From Marine Group II euryarchaeote MED-G38 (GTDB lineage: Archaea; Thermoplasmatota; Poseidoniia; Poseidoniales; Thalassarchaeaceae), in assembly GCA_002457145.1 (NCBI GenBank), contig NTJP01000002.1:97583-150905 (forward strand): DNA of 53,323 bases, written 5' to 3'. Below are positions 1 to 8,971 of the stretch, one piece after another. The position numbers were made by a program, and so were the translations under genes. How positions within the stretch are numbered: position 1 is the first letter of the stretch; each line of letters begins with the position of its first letter. A model generated the notes under the pieces. That model made no database searches. It was not told the DNA's origin and saw only the letters and a list, made by a program, of their open reading frames with translations.

Positions 1-418
1 TCCATCTTACGGTTGAAAAATCTATTAGATCATCCGAACCTCTAGGAAAATTTTTTACTTCCTCAAATTTAGGCATATTTTTAAAATTACCACTTAAATC
101 AAATGTTCTACCATGGTAGTTACATCTCATAGTTTTGGAATTACTAGGTTCATTATTTATTATCATCCCTCTATGAGTACAAACATTTGAAAGAGATTTA
201 ATGACTTTTTCTCTAGTTAGTTGAATTGCTTCTCCCATGAGTTCCTTAGAATGTCTTATTGGAACAATATTATTTTCTGATAATTGATCTTCATGTGCAG
301 AAAAATGCCACATATTTACTATTTTATTTTTGATATTTTCAAAAATATCTCTATCTACATAATATTCTGAGGGTATAGTTTCGGCAATTTGAATATCTTT
401 GTTAATCAATTCCTCCAT
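1..418 (-). CDS. Rieske [2Fe-2S] oxygenase, alpha-subunit N-terminal part (runs off window)
   Basis: Seen: an open frame from ATG at 418 reaches the left edge without a stop (139 codons). It holds a CTHRG motif followed after about 16 residues by CNYHGR, the Cys-x-His / Cys-x2-His pattern that binds a Rieske cluster. Residues before it (an EYY-x-D-x-x-F segment, then MWHF) match the N-terminus of ring-hydroxylating oxygenase alpha subunits. The catalytic non-heme iron domain would lie outside the window, so the substrate cannot be read. The start is 6 bases after the stop of the upstream membrane-protein gene and follows AAGGTT, so it is probably the third gene of a grpE transcript. A Rieske-only ferredoxin-like protein is the alternative. 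Confidence 0.8.
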   Translation of the reverse strand, partial: MEELINKDIQIAETIPSEYYVDRDIFENIKNKIVNMWHFSAHEDQLSENNIVPIRHSKELMGEAIQLTREKVIKSLSNVCTHRGMIINNEPSNSKTMRCNYHGRTFDLSGNFKNMPKFEEVKNFPRGSDDLIDFSTVRW

Positions 419-424
419 AACCTT

Positions 425-946
425 CTATACGCCGTAGATGCATTCCGTTGTAGTTATTTCTGCCCCCAGCATATGTTGTGTAAATGATTCAATCCTATCG
501 TTATTAACGCCCAAATCACTAATGCCGAGCCTAGATTTAGAATAAACATACATGACTACTTGATCTTCATTACAATGTAAATTAACCAAAAAATCATCTG
601 GAAACTTCCAAACAAATGTCCTAAAAACAACATGTACTTGATCCGGCCATTCTTGTAAGACTTCTCCAGAATTTAAATCAATCCATTTTAATACTTCAAA
701 CATTACGTTACTCATATTAGATTCAAATCTAATTTCAGAAATTCCCTCACCTCTGTGAGGATTTGGTCCAATAAGTGTACAATTTTTCGATTTCTCCGGA
801 CATGCCTCTGGAAATTCTTCAGGCCCTATTATCCTATTCGGTGCAATAACTTGAATAGTTGCAATAATTATTATATAAACCACTATCACTGTTAATAAAA
901 TCTGCATTAAATTCTTCTTATATTCTTTTTTTAGCAATAATTTCAC
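425..946 (-). CDS. Hypothetical single-pass membrane protein
   Basis: 173 residues, not recognised. A basic N-terminus (Lys-rich, residues 2-11) is followed by one strongly hydrophobic helix at about residues 13-33, then a soluble domain of about 135 residues that should lie outside the membrane with the N-terminus inside. The domain has four Cys (one pair near residues 49 and 56, others near 125 and 168) that could form disulfides. The start is GTG, overlapping the grpE stop as GTGA, so translation is coupled to grpE. No catalytic motif is visible. Its position between grpE and a Rieske oxygenase does not point to a function. Confidence 0.6.
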   Translation of the reverse strand: MKLLLKKEYKKNLMQILLTVIVVYIIIIATIQVIAPNRIIGPEEFPEACPEKSKNCTLIGPNPHRGEGISEIRFESNMSNVMFEVLKWIDLNSGEVLQEWPDQVHVVFRTFVWKFPDDFLVNLHCNEDQVVMYVYSKSRLGISDLGVNNDRIESFTQHMLGAEITTTECIYGV

Positions 947-1455
947 CCTTCGTAAACAATCACTTTTGTAGCACGCAAAATTCTATCATGTATCTTATAT
1001 CCATCTTGGATGATTTGAAATATCTTTCCTGACTCTTCTTCATTTGTACAGGGCACTGAGGCTATTGCTTCCATGCAAGTTGGATCAAACTTATCTTCTA
1101 TAATTTCTATTTTCTGTACTCCTTCAATACTTAATGCAGAATACATACTTTCAAGTGTCAATTTTACTCCTTCAACAATGGATTCTGATATTTCATTTTC
1201 TCCACTACTTTCTACGGCTTTACTAAGATTATCAATTATTGGTATCAGTCTAGATGCTAAATTAGCACTACCATACTTAACAGCATCATTCTTATCTCTT
1301 ATCGATCTCTGTCTAATATTAACAACTTCTGCAGCAGAGTATTTTATTTCTTTTTCCAATTCATTAATTCTCAATTCCATTTCTTGAATGGGATCTTTAA
1401 CCTCTACTTCTACTTCCTCTTCCTCGGAGATTATTTCTTCAGGTTCTTCGGACAT
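943..1455 (-). CDS. grpE: GrpE, nucleotide exchange factor of DnaK
   Basis: 170 residues, close to the bacterial GrpE length. The N-terminus is very acidic (Glu-rich, residues 3-20), followed by a long coiled-coil helix (about 22-60), the four-helix dimer region and the C-terminal beta domain with the typical DGY-x-x-x-x-R-x-L-R-x-x-x-V-x-V pattern near residues 150-165. GrpE releases ADP from DnaK in the cytoplasm. DnaK/DnaJ are not in this window. Hsp70 systems in archaea are thought to be acquired from bacteria. The gene lies 40 bases downstream of ABCE1 and overlaps the next gene by 4 bases. Confidence 0.9.
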   Translation of the reverse strand: MSEEPEEIISEEEEVEVEVKDPIQEMELRINELEKEIKYSAAEVVNIRQRSIRDKNDAVKYGSANLASRLIPIIDNLSKAVESSGENEISESIVEGVKLTLESMYSALSIEGVQKIEIIEDKFDPTCMEAIASVPCTNEEESGKIFQIIQDGYKIHDRILRATKVIVYEG

Positions 1456-1495
1456 ATCGCGCCGTCTCCTGCATCATTCAAGAATCCAATGGCTA

Positions 1496-3265
1496 CTATT
1501 CGACATAGAAGTATTCCCCATCTATCTTTTGTTCTCTATCTTTTCTACTACCTGGTTTATTTATTCTCGGCCTATGTGAATCATGATCCCTTCTGAATGT
1601 TACATCTACATCGGAAAGGAATTTATTCATCCCCTTTCTTAAATTTAAAGGCCCAACAGCATTTCCTTTTTTCCCTCCTTCTCCCTCAAATACAAGTAAA
1701 GAATCACTTACAATATCAATGAAATATATGTCATGATCAATAACTAATGCCGCCTTTTCATTACTTTCCATTGTTCTCCTTATTGCTTTAGCAGTTTCCA
1801 TTCTTGCATTAGCATCGAGGTGTGCACTAGGTTCATCTAATAGGTAAAGATCCGCTTCTCTGCCCAAGCATATAGCTATACTTACTGCTTGTAATTCTCC
1901 TCCTGATAACCTTCTTGCCTGTAAATCTAATAATTGATCAACCTGTAAAGGCCTTATTACTTGTGTATGAAATTCTCCACTACGCCATTTCATACCTAAC
2001 TCTGAATCAAGCCAATTTTGGACACTTCCTTCAAAATTAGTGCTAACATGTTGTTGTTTGTAAGAGATTTTAGCATCCATTGTACACCATCCTGAATCAG
2101 GCTCAAATTCTCCTGCAATCATTTTTACCATTGTAGTTTTACCGGTAGCGTTTGGTCCAACTACTCCTACAACTTCTGCACTTCTGACCTTTCCTTCTCC
2201 AGTTTTCAAATGAAAATCTCCAAGCTTTTTTTCCATATCGCCCCATGACAAAATTGGTTGGCCAACTTCTTCCCCTCGAACTCTTCCTCTAAGGAATTGA
2301 ATTGGCTTATCTCGTATTCTAACATTTTCTTCTGGCAAATATCCATCAAGATATGCATTTATTGCAGTTCTCGTATTTCTGGGCTGAGTGAAAATACCAT
2401 ATGCAGCGCGTTCACCATAAACAATTTGTAATAAATCACACATAACATCTAGAATTGCCAAATCATGTTCAATAACTAATATCCTTTTTCCTCTTTCAAC
2501 CAATCCTTGAATAATTTTTACAATTCTCATTCTTTCATAGATATCGAGATAAGACGACGGTTCGTCAAAGAAATATACATCAGCTTCTTTTAGAAGTGTT
2601 GCTGCAATTGCCACTCGCTGTAATTCGCCTCCTGATAATTTATCCAGTGTACGCTCAATTATTCCTTCAATCGCAAGGAGTTTTGTATACTTTTCAATCT
2701 CTCCTCTATCATCCACACGTTCCAATAATTCACTAACTTTACCCTCAAATATTTTTGGTAATTTATCTATATATTGAGGCTTAACTGCAATTTTAACTCC
2801 CTCTTCTGCGACTGTAGTTAAGTAATCTCTTAATTCTCCTCGTGGGAATGAACCAATTATCTCATCCCATTCTTTAATTTCAGTAGCCCATTCTCCAAGA
2901 TTAGGCCTTAATGAGCCTGATAGAATATTTATTGCTGTGGATTTACCCATCCCATTAGGGCCTAGGATTCCTATTACTTGTTCTTCTCTCGGTGCGGGTA
3001 ATCGAAAAAGTCCAAATCCATTTTCGCCATATCGATGCGTCAAATCTGTATCAAGCTCTTTTGGGAGATTAATTATTTTAACAGCATCACCTGGACATAA
3101 TTTAGCGCGGGTGAAGCAAACCGGACAAGCTGTTTCTAAAATTCTAAATTTATTCTCTTCAAATTGAATACACTCTGCCCCACAAGAACCAGCGTATTTT
3201 AGTAAATAATTAAACGCTGGACTGTTAGGCTTACAACGCTCATCTAGTAGTACGGCTACTCTCAT
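1496..3265 (-). CDS. ABCE1 / Rli1 ribosome recycling ATPase with degenerate Fe-S domain
   Basis: 589 residues, normal ABCE1 length. Twin ABC domains are clear: Walker A GPNGMGKST near residue 102 and GPNATGKTT near 350, signature motifs LSGGE in both halves, and Walker B followed by DEPSSYLD and DEPSAHLD. The family-specific segment KLCPGDAVKIINLP and HRYGEN precede NBD1. ABCE1 splits ribosomes after termination. Odd: the family has eight conserved cysteines for two [4Fe-4S] clusters, but here only six Cys occur before NBD1 (11, 28, 32, 47, 50, 57); the third Cys of the second motif is Arg53. The start follows GGAGGGATGAG, a good ribosome binding site. Confidence 0.93.
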   Translation of the reverse strand: MRVAVLLDERCKPNSPAFNYLLKYAGSCGAECIQFEENKFRILETACPVCFTRAKLCPGDAVKIINLPKELDTDLTHRYGENGFGLFRLPAPREEQVIGILGPNGMGKSTAINILSGSLRPNLGEWATEIKEWDEIIGSFPRGELRDYLTTVAEEGVKIAVKPQYIDKLPKIFEGKVSELLERVDDRGEIEKYTKLLAIEGIIERTLDKLSGGELQRVAIAATLLKEADVYFFDEPSSYLDIYERMRIVKIIQGLVERGKRILVIEHDLAILDVMCDLLQIVYGERAAYGIFTQPRNTRTAINAYLDGYLPEENVRIRDKPIQFLRGRVRGEEVGQPILSWGDMEKKLGDFHLKTGEGKVRSAEVVGVVGPNATGKTTMVKMIAGEFEPDSGWCTMDAKISYKQQHVSTNFEGSVQNWLDSELGMKWRSGEFHTQVIRPLQVDQLLDLQARRLSGGELQAVSIAICLGREADLYLLDEPSAHLDANARMETAKAIRRTMESNEKAALVIDHDIYFIDIVSDSLLVFEGEGGKKGNAVGPLNLRKGMNKFLSDVDVTFRRDHDSHRPRINKPGSRKDREQKIDGEYFYVE

Positions 3266-3325
3266 CTCATCCCTCCGTACGATTCACCACGCCTCTTGTA
3301 TTTAGATAGAATCTATTCTCATATG

Positions 3326-4576
3326 TTAAACTGCCAAGAATCTGTACCTTATGTAAACATATCCTGCTAATAGAATTTTTTCAGTTTTAGATAGTTGAAT
3401 TCTTTTAGAAAATACATCTCCGTCATTTTTCTTAATCTTCTTAAGAATTGAACTGTAGAAAGCTGCCATTGCTGCAGGAGAGTATCTAGAAGATTTATCC
3501 AGTAAAGGAAGTAGTTTGAAAGCTTTATCTCTATATTCATTAGCTCTTCGAATATAATTTTCTACGAAAGGTTTCCAACCAGGATGATTATTTATCTCAT
3601 TGTTATATAATATATCATCCTCAGTAATTCCATACTTCGCTAAATCATCTAAAGGCAAATATATTCTATTTCTCTCAGCATCTTCTTTAACATCTCTAAG
3701 GATATTAACAAGTTGCATAAAAACTCCCCATGATTCAGCATATTCCTTCGCTTTTATATTATCATAACCATAAATTTCAATACAAACTAAGCCAACAGTA
3801 GATGCAACTCTATAGCAATAAGCATAGAGATCTTCAAATGTCACGTATCTGTTACTATGAAAATCATCTTCCATGCCGCTGACCATGTCATCAAGCAGTT
3901 GTTTTGGTATTCCAAAATTATTGACAGTGTCTTTTATTGCCATAAAAATAGGATCCGTCGAAGTAACATCTTGATATGCGGTTGATAATTTCTTTCTGTA
4001 GTAGAATAATTGTGACATTTTTTCATTATAAGAAACTCTATCTAAAACGGTATTTTTATTACTCAGATTAAATATATTATCTCGATATTCTATTGATTCT
4101 GGATCATCCGATGACCCACCAGGAAAAATATCTATGAAATCACCATCTGCTATATCATCCGCTCTTCGGCAAAATGCATAATATGCACAAATAGCTTTTC
4201 TTTCATAGTCTGGAAGATACTTAAACGAGTGATAAAAATTACCCGCTTCCCTACGTGTCAACTCTTCACAATAATCATATGCAGTAGAAATCATATTATT
4301 AGGTACCTGTGATTCTTCCCATATAGGGGCATCAATATATCTAAATGGATTTGTCAATTCACCTCTTGAGCCTATGACTCCCATGAAAATAGCCCCCTCT
4401 CGTATTGTTTCAAGGGCAGTTATGCTAATTGCGCGTGTTGCATCTTTTGTCATTTTTACTGCAGAACGAACGAGATCAATCCTTTTAACAGAGTTTTCTG
4501 AATCAATTAAAGAAACACTGTCATCATCTGGAAAGATTCCACTGCCGATGATTTCTGGAATCTGCTCTTCCCTCAT
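3326..4576 (-). CDS. Squalene/phytoene synthase family protein (HpnD/CrtB-like)
   Basis: 416 residues. A trans-isoprenyl diphosphate synthase, head-to-head type: first Asp-rich motif ADDIAD (preceded by FCRR) and second motif NILRDVKEDAERNRIYLP, both of which bind Mg-diphosphate. It joins two prenyl diphosphates to presqualene or prephytoene diphosphate and onward. About 90 residues before the catalytic domain are not typical of the family; a later start (Met at about residue 94, before the conserved YDYCEELTR segment) is possible. No ribosome binding site is visible, so the mRNA may be leaderless. A second, divergent family member lies 79 bases upstream. Phytoene versus squalene product cannot be decided from sequence alone. 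Confidence 0.85.
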   Translation of the reverse strand: MREEQIPEIIGSGIFPDDDSVSLIDSENSVKRIDLVRSAVKMTKDATRAISITALETIREGAIFMGVIGSRGELTNPFRYIDAPIWEESQVPNNMISTAYDYCEELTRREAGNFYHSFKYLPDYERKAICAYYAFCRRADDIADGDFIDIFPGGSSDDPESIEYRDNIFNLSNKNTVLDRVSYNEKMSQLFYYRKKLSTAYQDVTSTDPIFMAIKDTVNNFGIPKQLLDDMVSGMEDDFHSNRYVTFEDLYAYCYRVASTVGLVCIEIYGYDNIKAKEYAESWGVFMQLVNILRDVKEDAERNRIYLPLDDLAKYGITEDDILYNNEINNHPGWKPFVENYIRRANEYRDKAFKLLPLLDKSSRYSPAAMAAFYSSILKKIKKNDGDVFSKRIQLSKTEKILLAGYVYIRYRFLAV

Positions 4577-4655
4577 AGTCTACGTATCAAGCGAGAACGA
4601 TTCTTTCTTGAAGTTCACTATGGCTTGTTCTATTAAATATCTTCACTTTCTATAA

Positions 4656-5672
4656 TTATATCATATTCTTTTTGAGTAAATTTAAACTTTTATTTTTCGA
4701 TAAAGATGCAAATAATGCCCTTCTAAATATCTTCTTAATATCTTTTCTAGAAACTTTAATTCTGTTTTCACCATCTAAAACGTTATTTTCAGTTAACATT
4801 CTTAATGTTCTTTGCCCTATTAATATGGGTAAAAGACACGATAACCTTAATCTATATTCATTATTAGGCAACAAACTTACATAATCTATTGCATCTTTAA
4901 GATAGCCATAGGTTTTAGAGATGTATGAATCATAAAGTGGCCTAAATTCATTCATTTTTTTCATATCTAGTAAATCATCTGGAATCAAATTATATCTTAG
5001 CAATTCATCTTCCGGTATGTAGCAACGCCCGATTAAGATATCTTCTGGAATATCTCTTAGAATATTTATTAATTGTAACGCCTTACCAAATTTTATTCCC
5101 TTTTCAAATAATTTCTTTCTTAATTTTTCGTTAGTAACAAATTGGTGATCTATAGTCATATGTGTCCAAAATTCACCAACTGAACCAGCCACTGAGTAAG
5201 TATAATCGTCTAATTCCTTTTCACTCTTTAGTGCAATAATATTTTCCTTTGTGGGCATCCCAAATCTTTCTAAATCAAGTTTTTGACCTTTAATTATAAT
5301 TTCTAAACACTGTCTAATTTTCATCCTATCTGAATCGCTTATTGAGTTTGATTTTTCTAAATAATCAATAGGAATATTGATATTTTTTAATAATTCTTTT
5401 TCTGCTAGATTCTCTTGAAGTGCCGATAAGTCTGTTAAATCAGGTATTTCTTTTGTTATATTTTGGATTCTATCATTATATTTACTAATCAAATAACTAA
5501 GGTTTTTTGGATCTCCAACCCTTGAATCTGCAATGGTATCAGAAATTCTTGCAAGTAAATATGTTAAACCTATTTGCTTACGCATTTTTTTCGGGAGAAC
5601 ATTCAATGTTAGATAGAATGATCTAGAAGTATCTTTTAGTAGAATATCTATCTTTCTTTCCAATTCATTCAC
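4656..5672 (-). CDS. Squalene/phytoene synthase family protein (squalene synthase/HpnC-like)
   Basis: 338 residues. The TSRSFYLTLNVLP start, the first Asp motif as SDTIADSR and the second as NILRDIPEDILIGRCYIP mark a head-to-head prenyl synthase closer to bacterial squalene synthases than the neighbour. The two homologues are divergent from each other. The start is GTG at 5672; an ATG four bases on is out of frame and closes after six codons. In bacteria HpnC and HpnD act in pairs to make squalene from farnesyl diphosphate, together with an amine-oxidase-like HpnE; no HpnE or desaturase is present here. Product assignment is inference. Confidence 0.82.
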   Translation of the reverse strand: MNELERKIDILLKDTSRSFYLTLNVLPKKMRKQIGLTYLLARISDTIADSRVGDPKNLSYLISKYNDRIQNITKEIPDLTDLSALQENLAEKELLKNINIPIDYLEKSNSISDSDRMKIRQCLEIIIKGQKLDLERFGMPTKENIIALKSEKELDDYTYSVAGSVGEFWTHMTIDHQFVTNEKLRKKLFEKGIKFGKALQLINILRDIPEDILIGRCYIPEDELLRYNLIPDDLLDMKKMNEFRPLYDSYISKTYGYLKDAIDYVSLLPNNEYRLRLSCLLPILIGQRTLRMLTENNVLDGENRIKVSRKDIKKIFRRALFASLSKNKSLNLLKKNMI

Positions 5673-5781
5673 CTCGTTCGGAACTTCATCATTTTATTTT
5701 TCTGAACAGGTCATATATCTAAGAATCTCCGCTTTGTTACCATCATTGATAAGTTATTCATGAATATTCTTTAACAAATTT

Positions 5782-6702
5782 CTATCTCAAGCCTGCTTCT
5801 TCAAGAGCCTTTACAAGTACATTGCCAATTTCCGAAGGGTCTCGGGCAACATGTATGCCCGCCCTTTCAAATGCCGCAAATTTTTCTTCTGCAGTACCCT
5901 TTCCTCCTGATATTATCGCTCCTGCATGCCCCATTCTTTTACCAGGAGGTGCAGTCGAACCAGCAACAAAACCAACTATTGGTTTACTCATATTTTTGGA
6001 TGCCCATTCAGCAGCTTCTTCTTCCGCAGATCCTCCAATTTCACCAATTAGAACCACCGCTTCTGTCTGAGAATCATTTTCAAATGCTCGTAAACAATCA
6101 ATAAACCCTGTTCCATTTATAGGATCGCCTCCTATGCCTACGCAAGTAGACTGTCCTTCTCCAACACTCATTGTTTGTGCAACCGCCTCATAAGTCAATG
6201 TACCGCTTTTTGACACAATACCAATCCTTCCCTTTGCATGGATGAACCCAGGCATAATGCCAACTTTACAACCTCCTTTTTCTCTTGGCGTTATTATTCC
6301 AGGGCAATTTGGGCCTATCAGCCTAACATCAGGGCACTTTTCGACATTTGCAACCGCATTAACCATGTCAAGAATCGGAATCCCTTCTGTAATGCAAACT
6401 ACTAATCCTCCACCATTTGCTTGGAAGGCATTAGCAGCCTCAATTATTGCCGCAGATGCAAAACGAGCTGGGACATATATTACACTTACATTTGCATTAG
6501 TTTTTTGTATGGCTTCTTGCATGCTGTCATAAACAGAGATTTCTTTTCCTGAGAAATTTAGTGTTTGACCTCCCTTTCCAGGGGTGACTCCTCCTACCAC
6601 GTCAGTGTCATAATCTATCATCCTAGTTCCATGGAATGTACCTTGATTTCCAGTAATTCCTTGTATCAAAATTTTACTATTTTCATCAATCCAAATTGAC
6701 AT
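5782..6702 (-). CDS. sucD: Succinyl-CoA synthetase (ADP/GDP-forming), alpha subunit
   Basis: 306 residues, standard length. The N-terminal CoA-binding Rossmann motif [11 protein letters not shown], the [10 protein letters not shown] segment and the active-site histidine in [12 protein letters not shown] (the phosphohistidine loop) are intact. With the beta subunit it interconverts succinyl-CoA and succinate with nucleotide phosphorylation in the TCA cycle. Its ATG overlaps the sucC stop by one base (TAATG), so the two subunits are translationally coupled at equal dose. Confidence 0.96.
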   Translation of the reverse strand: MSIWIDENSKILIQGITGNQGTFHGTRMIDYDTDVVGGVTPGKGGQTLNFSGKEISVYDSMQEAIQKTNANVSVIYVPARFASAAIIEAANAFQANGGGLVVCITEGIPILDMVNAVANVEKCPDVRLIGPNCPGIITPREKGGCKVGIMPGFIHAKGRIGIVSKSGTLTYEAVAQTMSVGEGQSTCVGIGGDPINGTGFIDCLRAFENDSQTEAVVLIGEIGGSAEEEAAEWASKNMSKPIVGFVAGSTAPPGKRMGHAGAIISGGKGTAEEKFAAFERAGIHVARDPSEIGNVLVKALEEAGLR

Positions 6703-7910
6703 TATTGAGCCCCCCTTGTTAATGAAACAATCTTTTCCGCCCCTTCAGCAAGAGTATCTGCAGTAAAAACATTCAAATCACTATTATTTAGAATATTTTT
6801 ACCTTCAACATGATTTGTACCTGAAAATCTTACTACTAATGGAACATCTAAACCGATTTCTTTCGATGCCTTAATTACACTTTTTGCTACCATGTCACAT
6901 TGTATGATGCCTCCAAAAATATTTACTAATATACCTTCAACATTTTCATCTTCTAGAATTATTTCAAAAGCTGCAGTGATTGATTCGCTAGTCGCTCCTC
7001 CTCCTATGTCTAAGAAATTCGCTGGCTCACTCCCATAAAGTTTTATCACATCCATTGAAGCCATTGCAAGTCCTGCTCCATTTACCAGACAACCTATATT
7101 ACCATCTAATTTGACATATGATAAACCATACTTATCGGCTCTAATTTCTACTTCTTCTTCTTCAGATAAATCTCTTAATTCATCCCTCCATGGATGTCTA
7201 AATTCTGCACTATCATCAAAACTAACCTTTCCATCTAATGCAATAATTTCACCAGATGAATTCTTCACAAGTGGATTAATTTCTATCATTGAACAGTCTT
7301 TATCTAAAAACATAGAATATAATGAATTCACCATTTCGACCATCTCATCTTTAGATTCACCAGTAAGTCCTAGTGACTCAGAGAATCTTATAACTTCTTC
7401 ATTCTTTAGACCTTCCAGCGGATCTGCCCATATTTTATGAATTGCCTCGGGATTTTTTTCTGCTACTTCTTCAATATCAACTCCTCCTTCAGTTGAACCC
7501 ATTATTAATACTGATTTTGTATCCCGATCAATTAGAAGTGCTAGATAATACTCATGAGATATTTCACATCCAGATTCGATATATAGATTATTCACTATTT
7601 TCCCCTCTTCTCCTGTTTGCTTTGTTACTAACTTATTCCCGATTATAGATGATGCATATTTTCTGACTTCTTCTCTTGAGAATGCAATTTTTACTCCCCC
7701 TTCCATTATTTTTTCATTAGTATTTGGGTCATAAAGTACACCTTTCCCTCTTCCACCTGCATGAATCTGACTTTTTACCGCTACTATGGTCGATTCTAAT
7801 TCATCATATGCTTGTAATGCTTCATTTAGATTTGTACAATGTAATCCTTTAACCACCTTAACGCCCGAGTCATTGAAAATGGCCTTTGCCTGATATTCGT
7901 GAATATTCAT
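6702..7910 (-). CDS. sucC: Succinyl-CoA synthetase (ADP/GDP-forming), beta subunit
   Basis: 402 residues from ATG 7910. I prefer this start over one 60 bases upstream because the protein then begins MNIHEYQAK, the canonical family N-terminus. The ATP-grasp domain comes first ([12 protein letters not shown] near residues 46-57, then [11 protein letters not shown]), followed by the CoA-ligase domain with NFLDIGGGA and NIFGGI. It carries the nucleotide-binding and subunit-contact sites. A TATA-like element lies about 40 bases upstream of the start. First gene of the sucCD operon, divergent from the sugar nucleotidyltransferase gene. Confidence 0.95.
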   Translation of the reverse strand: MNIHEYQAKAIFNDSGVKVVKGLHCTNLNEALQAYDELESTIVAVKSQIHAGGRGKGVLYDPNTNEKIMEGGVKIAFSREEVRKYASSIIGNKLVTKQTGEEGKIVNNLYIESGCEISHEYYLALLIDRDTKSVLIMGSTEGGVDIEEVAEKNPEAIHKIWADPLEGLKNEEVIRFSESLGLTGESKDEMVEMVNSLYSMFLDKDCSMIEINPLVKNSSGEIIALDGKVSFDDSAEFRHPWRDELRDLSEEEEVEIRADKYGLSYVKLDGNIGCLVNGAGLAMASMDVIKLYGSEPANFLDIGGGATSESITAAFEIILEDENVEGILVNIFGGIIQCDMVAKSVIKASKEIGLDVPLVVRFSGTNHVEGKNILNNSDLNVFTADTLAEGAEKIVSLTRGAQ

Positions 7911-7945
7911 GCCATTCCCACACCCCTCTTGTCTTTGAAAGATAC

Positions 7946-7954
7946 TGTATATAG
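7946..7954 (-). promoter_or_regulatory. Candidate TATA box for sucCD
   Basis: On the minus strand CTATATACA lies about 40 bases upstream of the sucC ATG, within the 101-base gap between divergent sucC and the nucleotidyltransferase gene. An archaeal TATA box here would place transcription start roughly 14 bases before the ATG, leaving a short leader containing GGGGTG. Assigned by position and composition only. Confidence 0.35.
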
Positions 7955-8011
7955 TAGTGATATAGGTCAAACCAACGAAGAACTCAAAGAGTAATTAGTC
8001 TAGCACAAAGT

Positions 8012-8971
8012 ATGGAAGTTATTGTATTAGTAGGAGGATTTGGGACACGTCTACGACCTTGGACTGAAGATAGAGTTAAACCCTTACTTCCAATACTTGA
8101 TAAAACATTATTGGAACGTGTTATAGAAGTAGTCCCTGAAGATTTAGTTTCAAGAGTAATCATCGCTGCAGGCCATGGTGTAAATCAAATTGAAAACTTC
8201 TTTGCAAATAATGATACCAATTATGAAGTAGTTATTTCAGTAGAAAAAGAGGCGTTGGGGACAGGAGGGGCCGTCGGATTAGCCGCCCAAAAACTGAAAG
8301 GAAAGGGGCCAGTATTGATTTTAAATGGCGATTTAATTTCAAGTGTTAACGTTCGTAGCCTATTAGAACATCACAATATAACTGGCGCCAGGGCAACATT
8401 ATCTCTTTGGGAAGTAGAAGACCCAAGTCGCTTTGGAGTCTGCGATTTAGATGAGGAAGGCATGATAAGAAGATTCCAAGAAAAACCAGCCCCAGGAACG
8501 GAATTTTCCAACCTCATTAATGCTGGTTGTGTAGTAGTAAGTAGGGATTTGATTGAGAATTTTTCTAGTGATAAGCATAGTATGGAACGCGTAGTCTTCC
8601 CTCCTGTTGCCGAGTCTGGAGATATGGCAGGACTTGTTTTTTCAGGTTATTTCGTAGATGCAGGAACGCCTTCTTCTTACATTGAAGCAGCACAGACTTG
8701 TATTCAAAATAATAGATTTACTTCTGGAATTAGAGTTGCGGAATCATGGTATGGAGATGAAGTTTCAAATACTTCAAACTCTAATCGTTGCTCAATAGGA
8801 AGTAATGTAAATATCGAAGAATCAGCAACTTTACTAGACTGTGTTGTGTTAAAAAATGTTAAAATAGGCAAGGGTGTTAAATTGGAAAGATGCTTAATTG
8901 GCGAGGGGGCAATTATTTCTGATAATACAATCTTATCAGATGCAGTAGTAAATCATTATGCTATATTATAA
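8012..8971 (+). CDS. Sugar-phosphate nucleotidyltransferase with C-terminal left-handed beta helix
   Basis: 319 residues. The N-terminal GT-A nucleotidyltransferase domain starts with GGFGTRLRPWT and has VKPLLPI, GTGGA and NGD (metal-binding Asp), the signature of GDP-mannose and glucose-1-phosphate nucleotidylyltransferases. The C-terminal 60 or so residues show hexapeptide periodicity of a left-handed beta helix. It makes NDP-sugars for surface glycans or glycosylation; mannose-1-phosphate guanylyltransferase is the most likely activity, though the sugar and base cannot be fixed by reading. Its stop overlaps the TIM start as TAATG. Confidence 0.88.
   Translation: MEVIVLVGGFGTRLRPWTEDRVKPLLPILDKTLLERVIEVVPEDLVSRVIIAAGHGVNQIENFFANNDTNYEVVISVEKEALGTGGAVGLAAQKLKGKGPVLILNGDLISSVNVRSLLEHHNITGARATLSLWEVEDPSRFGVCDLDEEGMIRRFQEKPAPGTEFSNLINAGCVVVSRDLIENFSSDKHSMERVVFPPVAESGDMAGLVFSGYFVDAGTPSSYIEAAQTCIQNNRFTSGIRVAESWYGDEVSNTSNSNRCSIGSNVNIEESATLLDCVVLKNVKIGKGVKLERCLIGEGAIISDNTILSDAVVNHYAIL

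Noticed and set aside
5673-5781. 109-base gap checked for a tRNA or small RNA
   Set aside because: No acceptor stem, T-loop consensus or stable fold; AT-rich spacer only.
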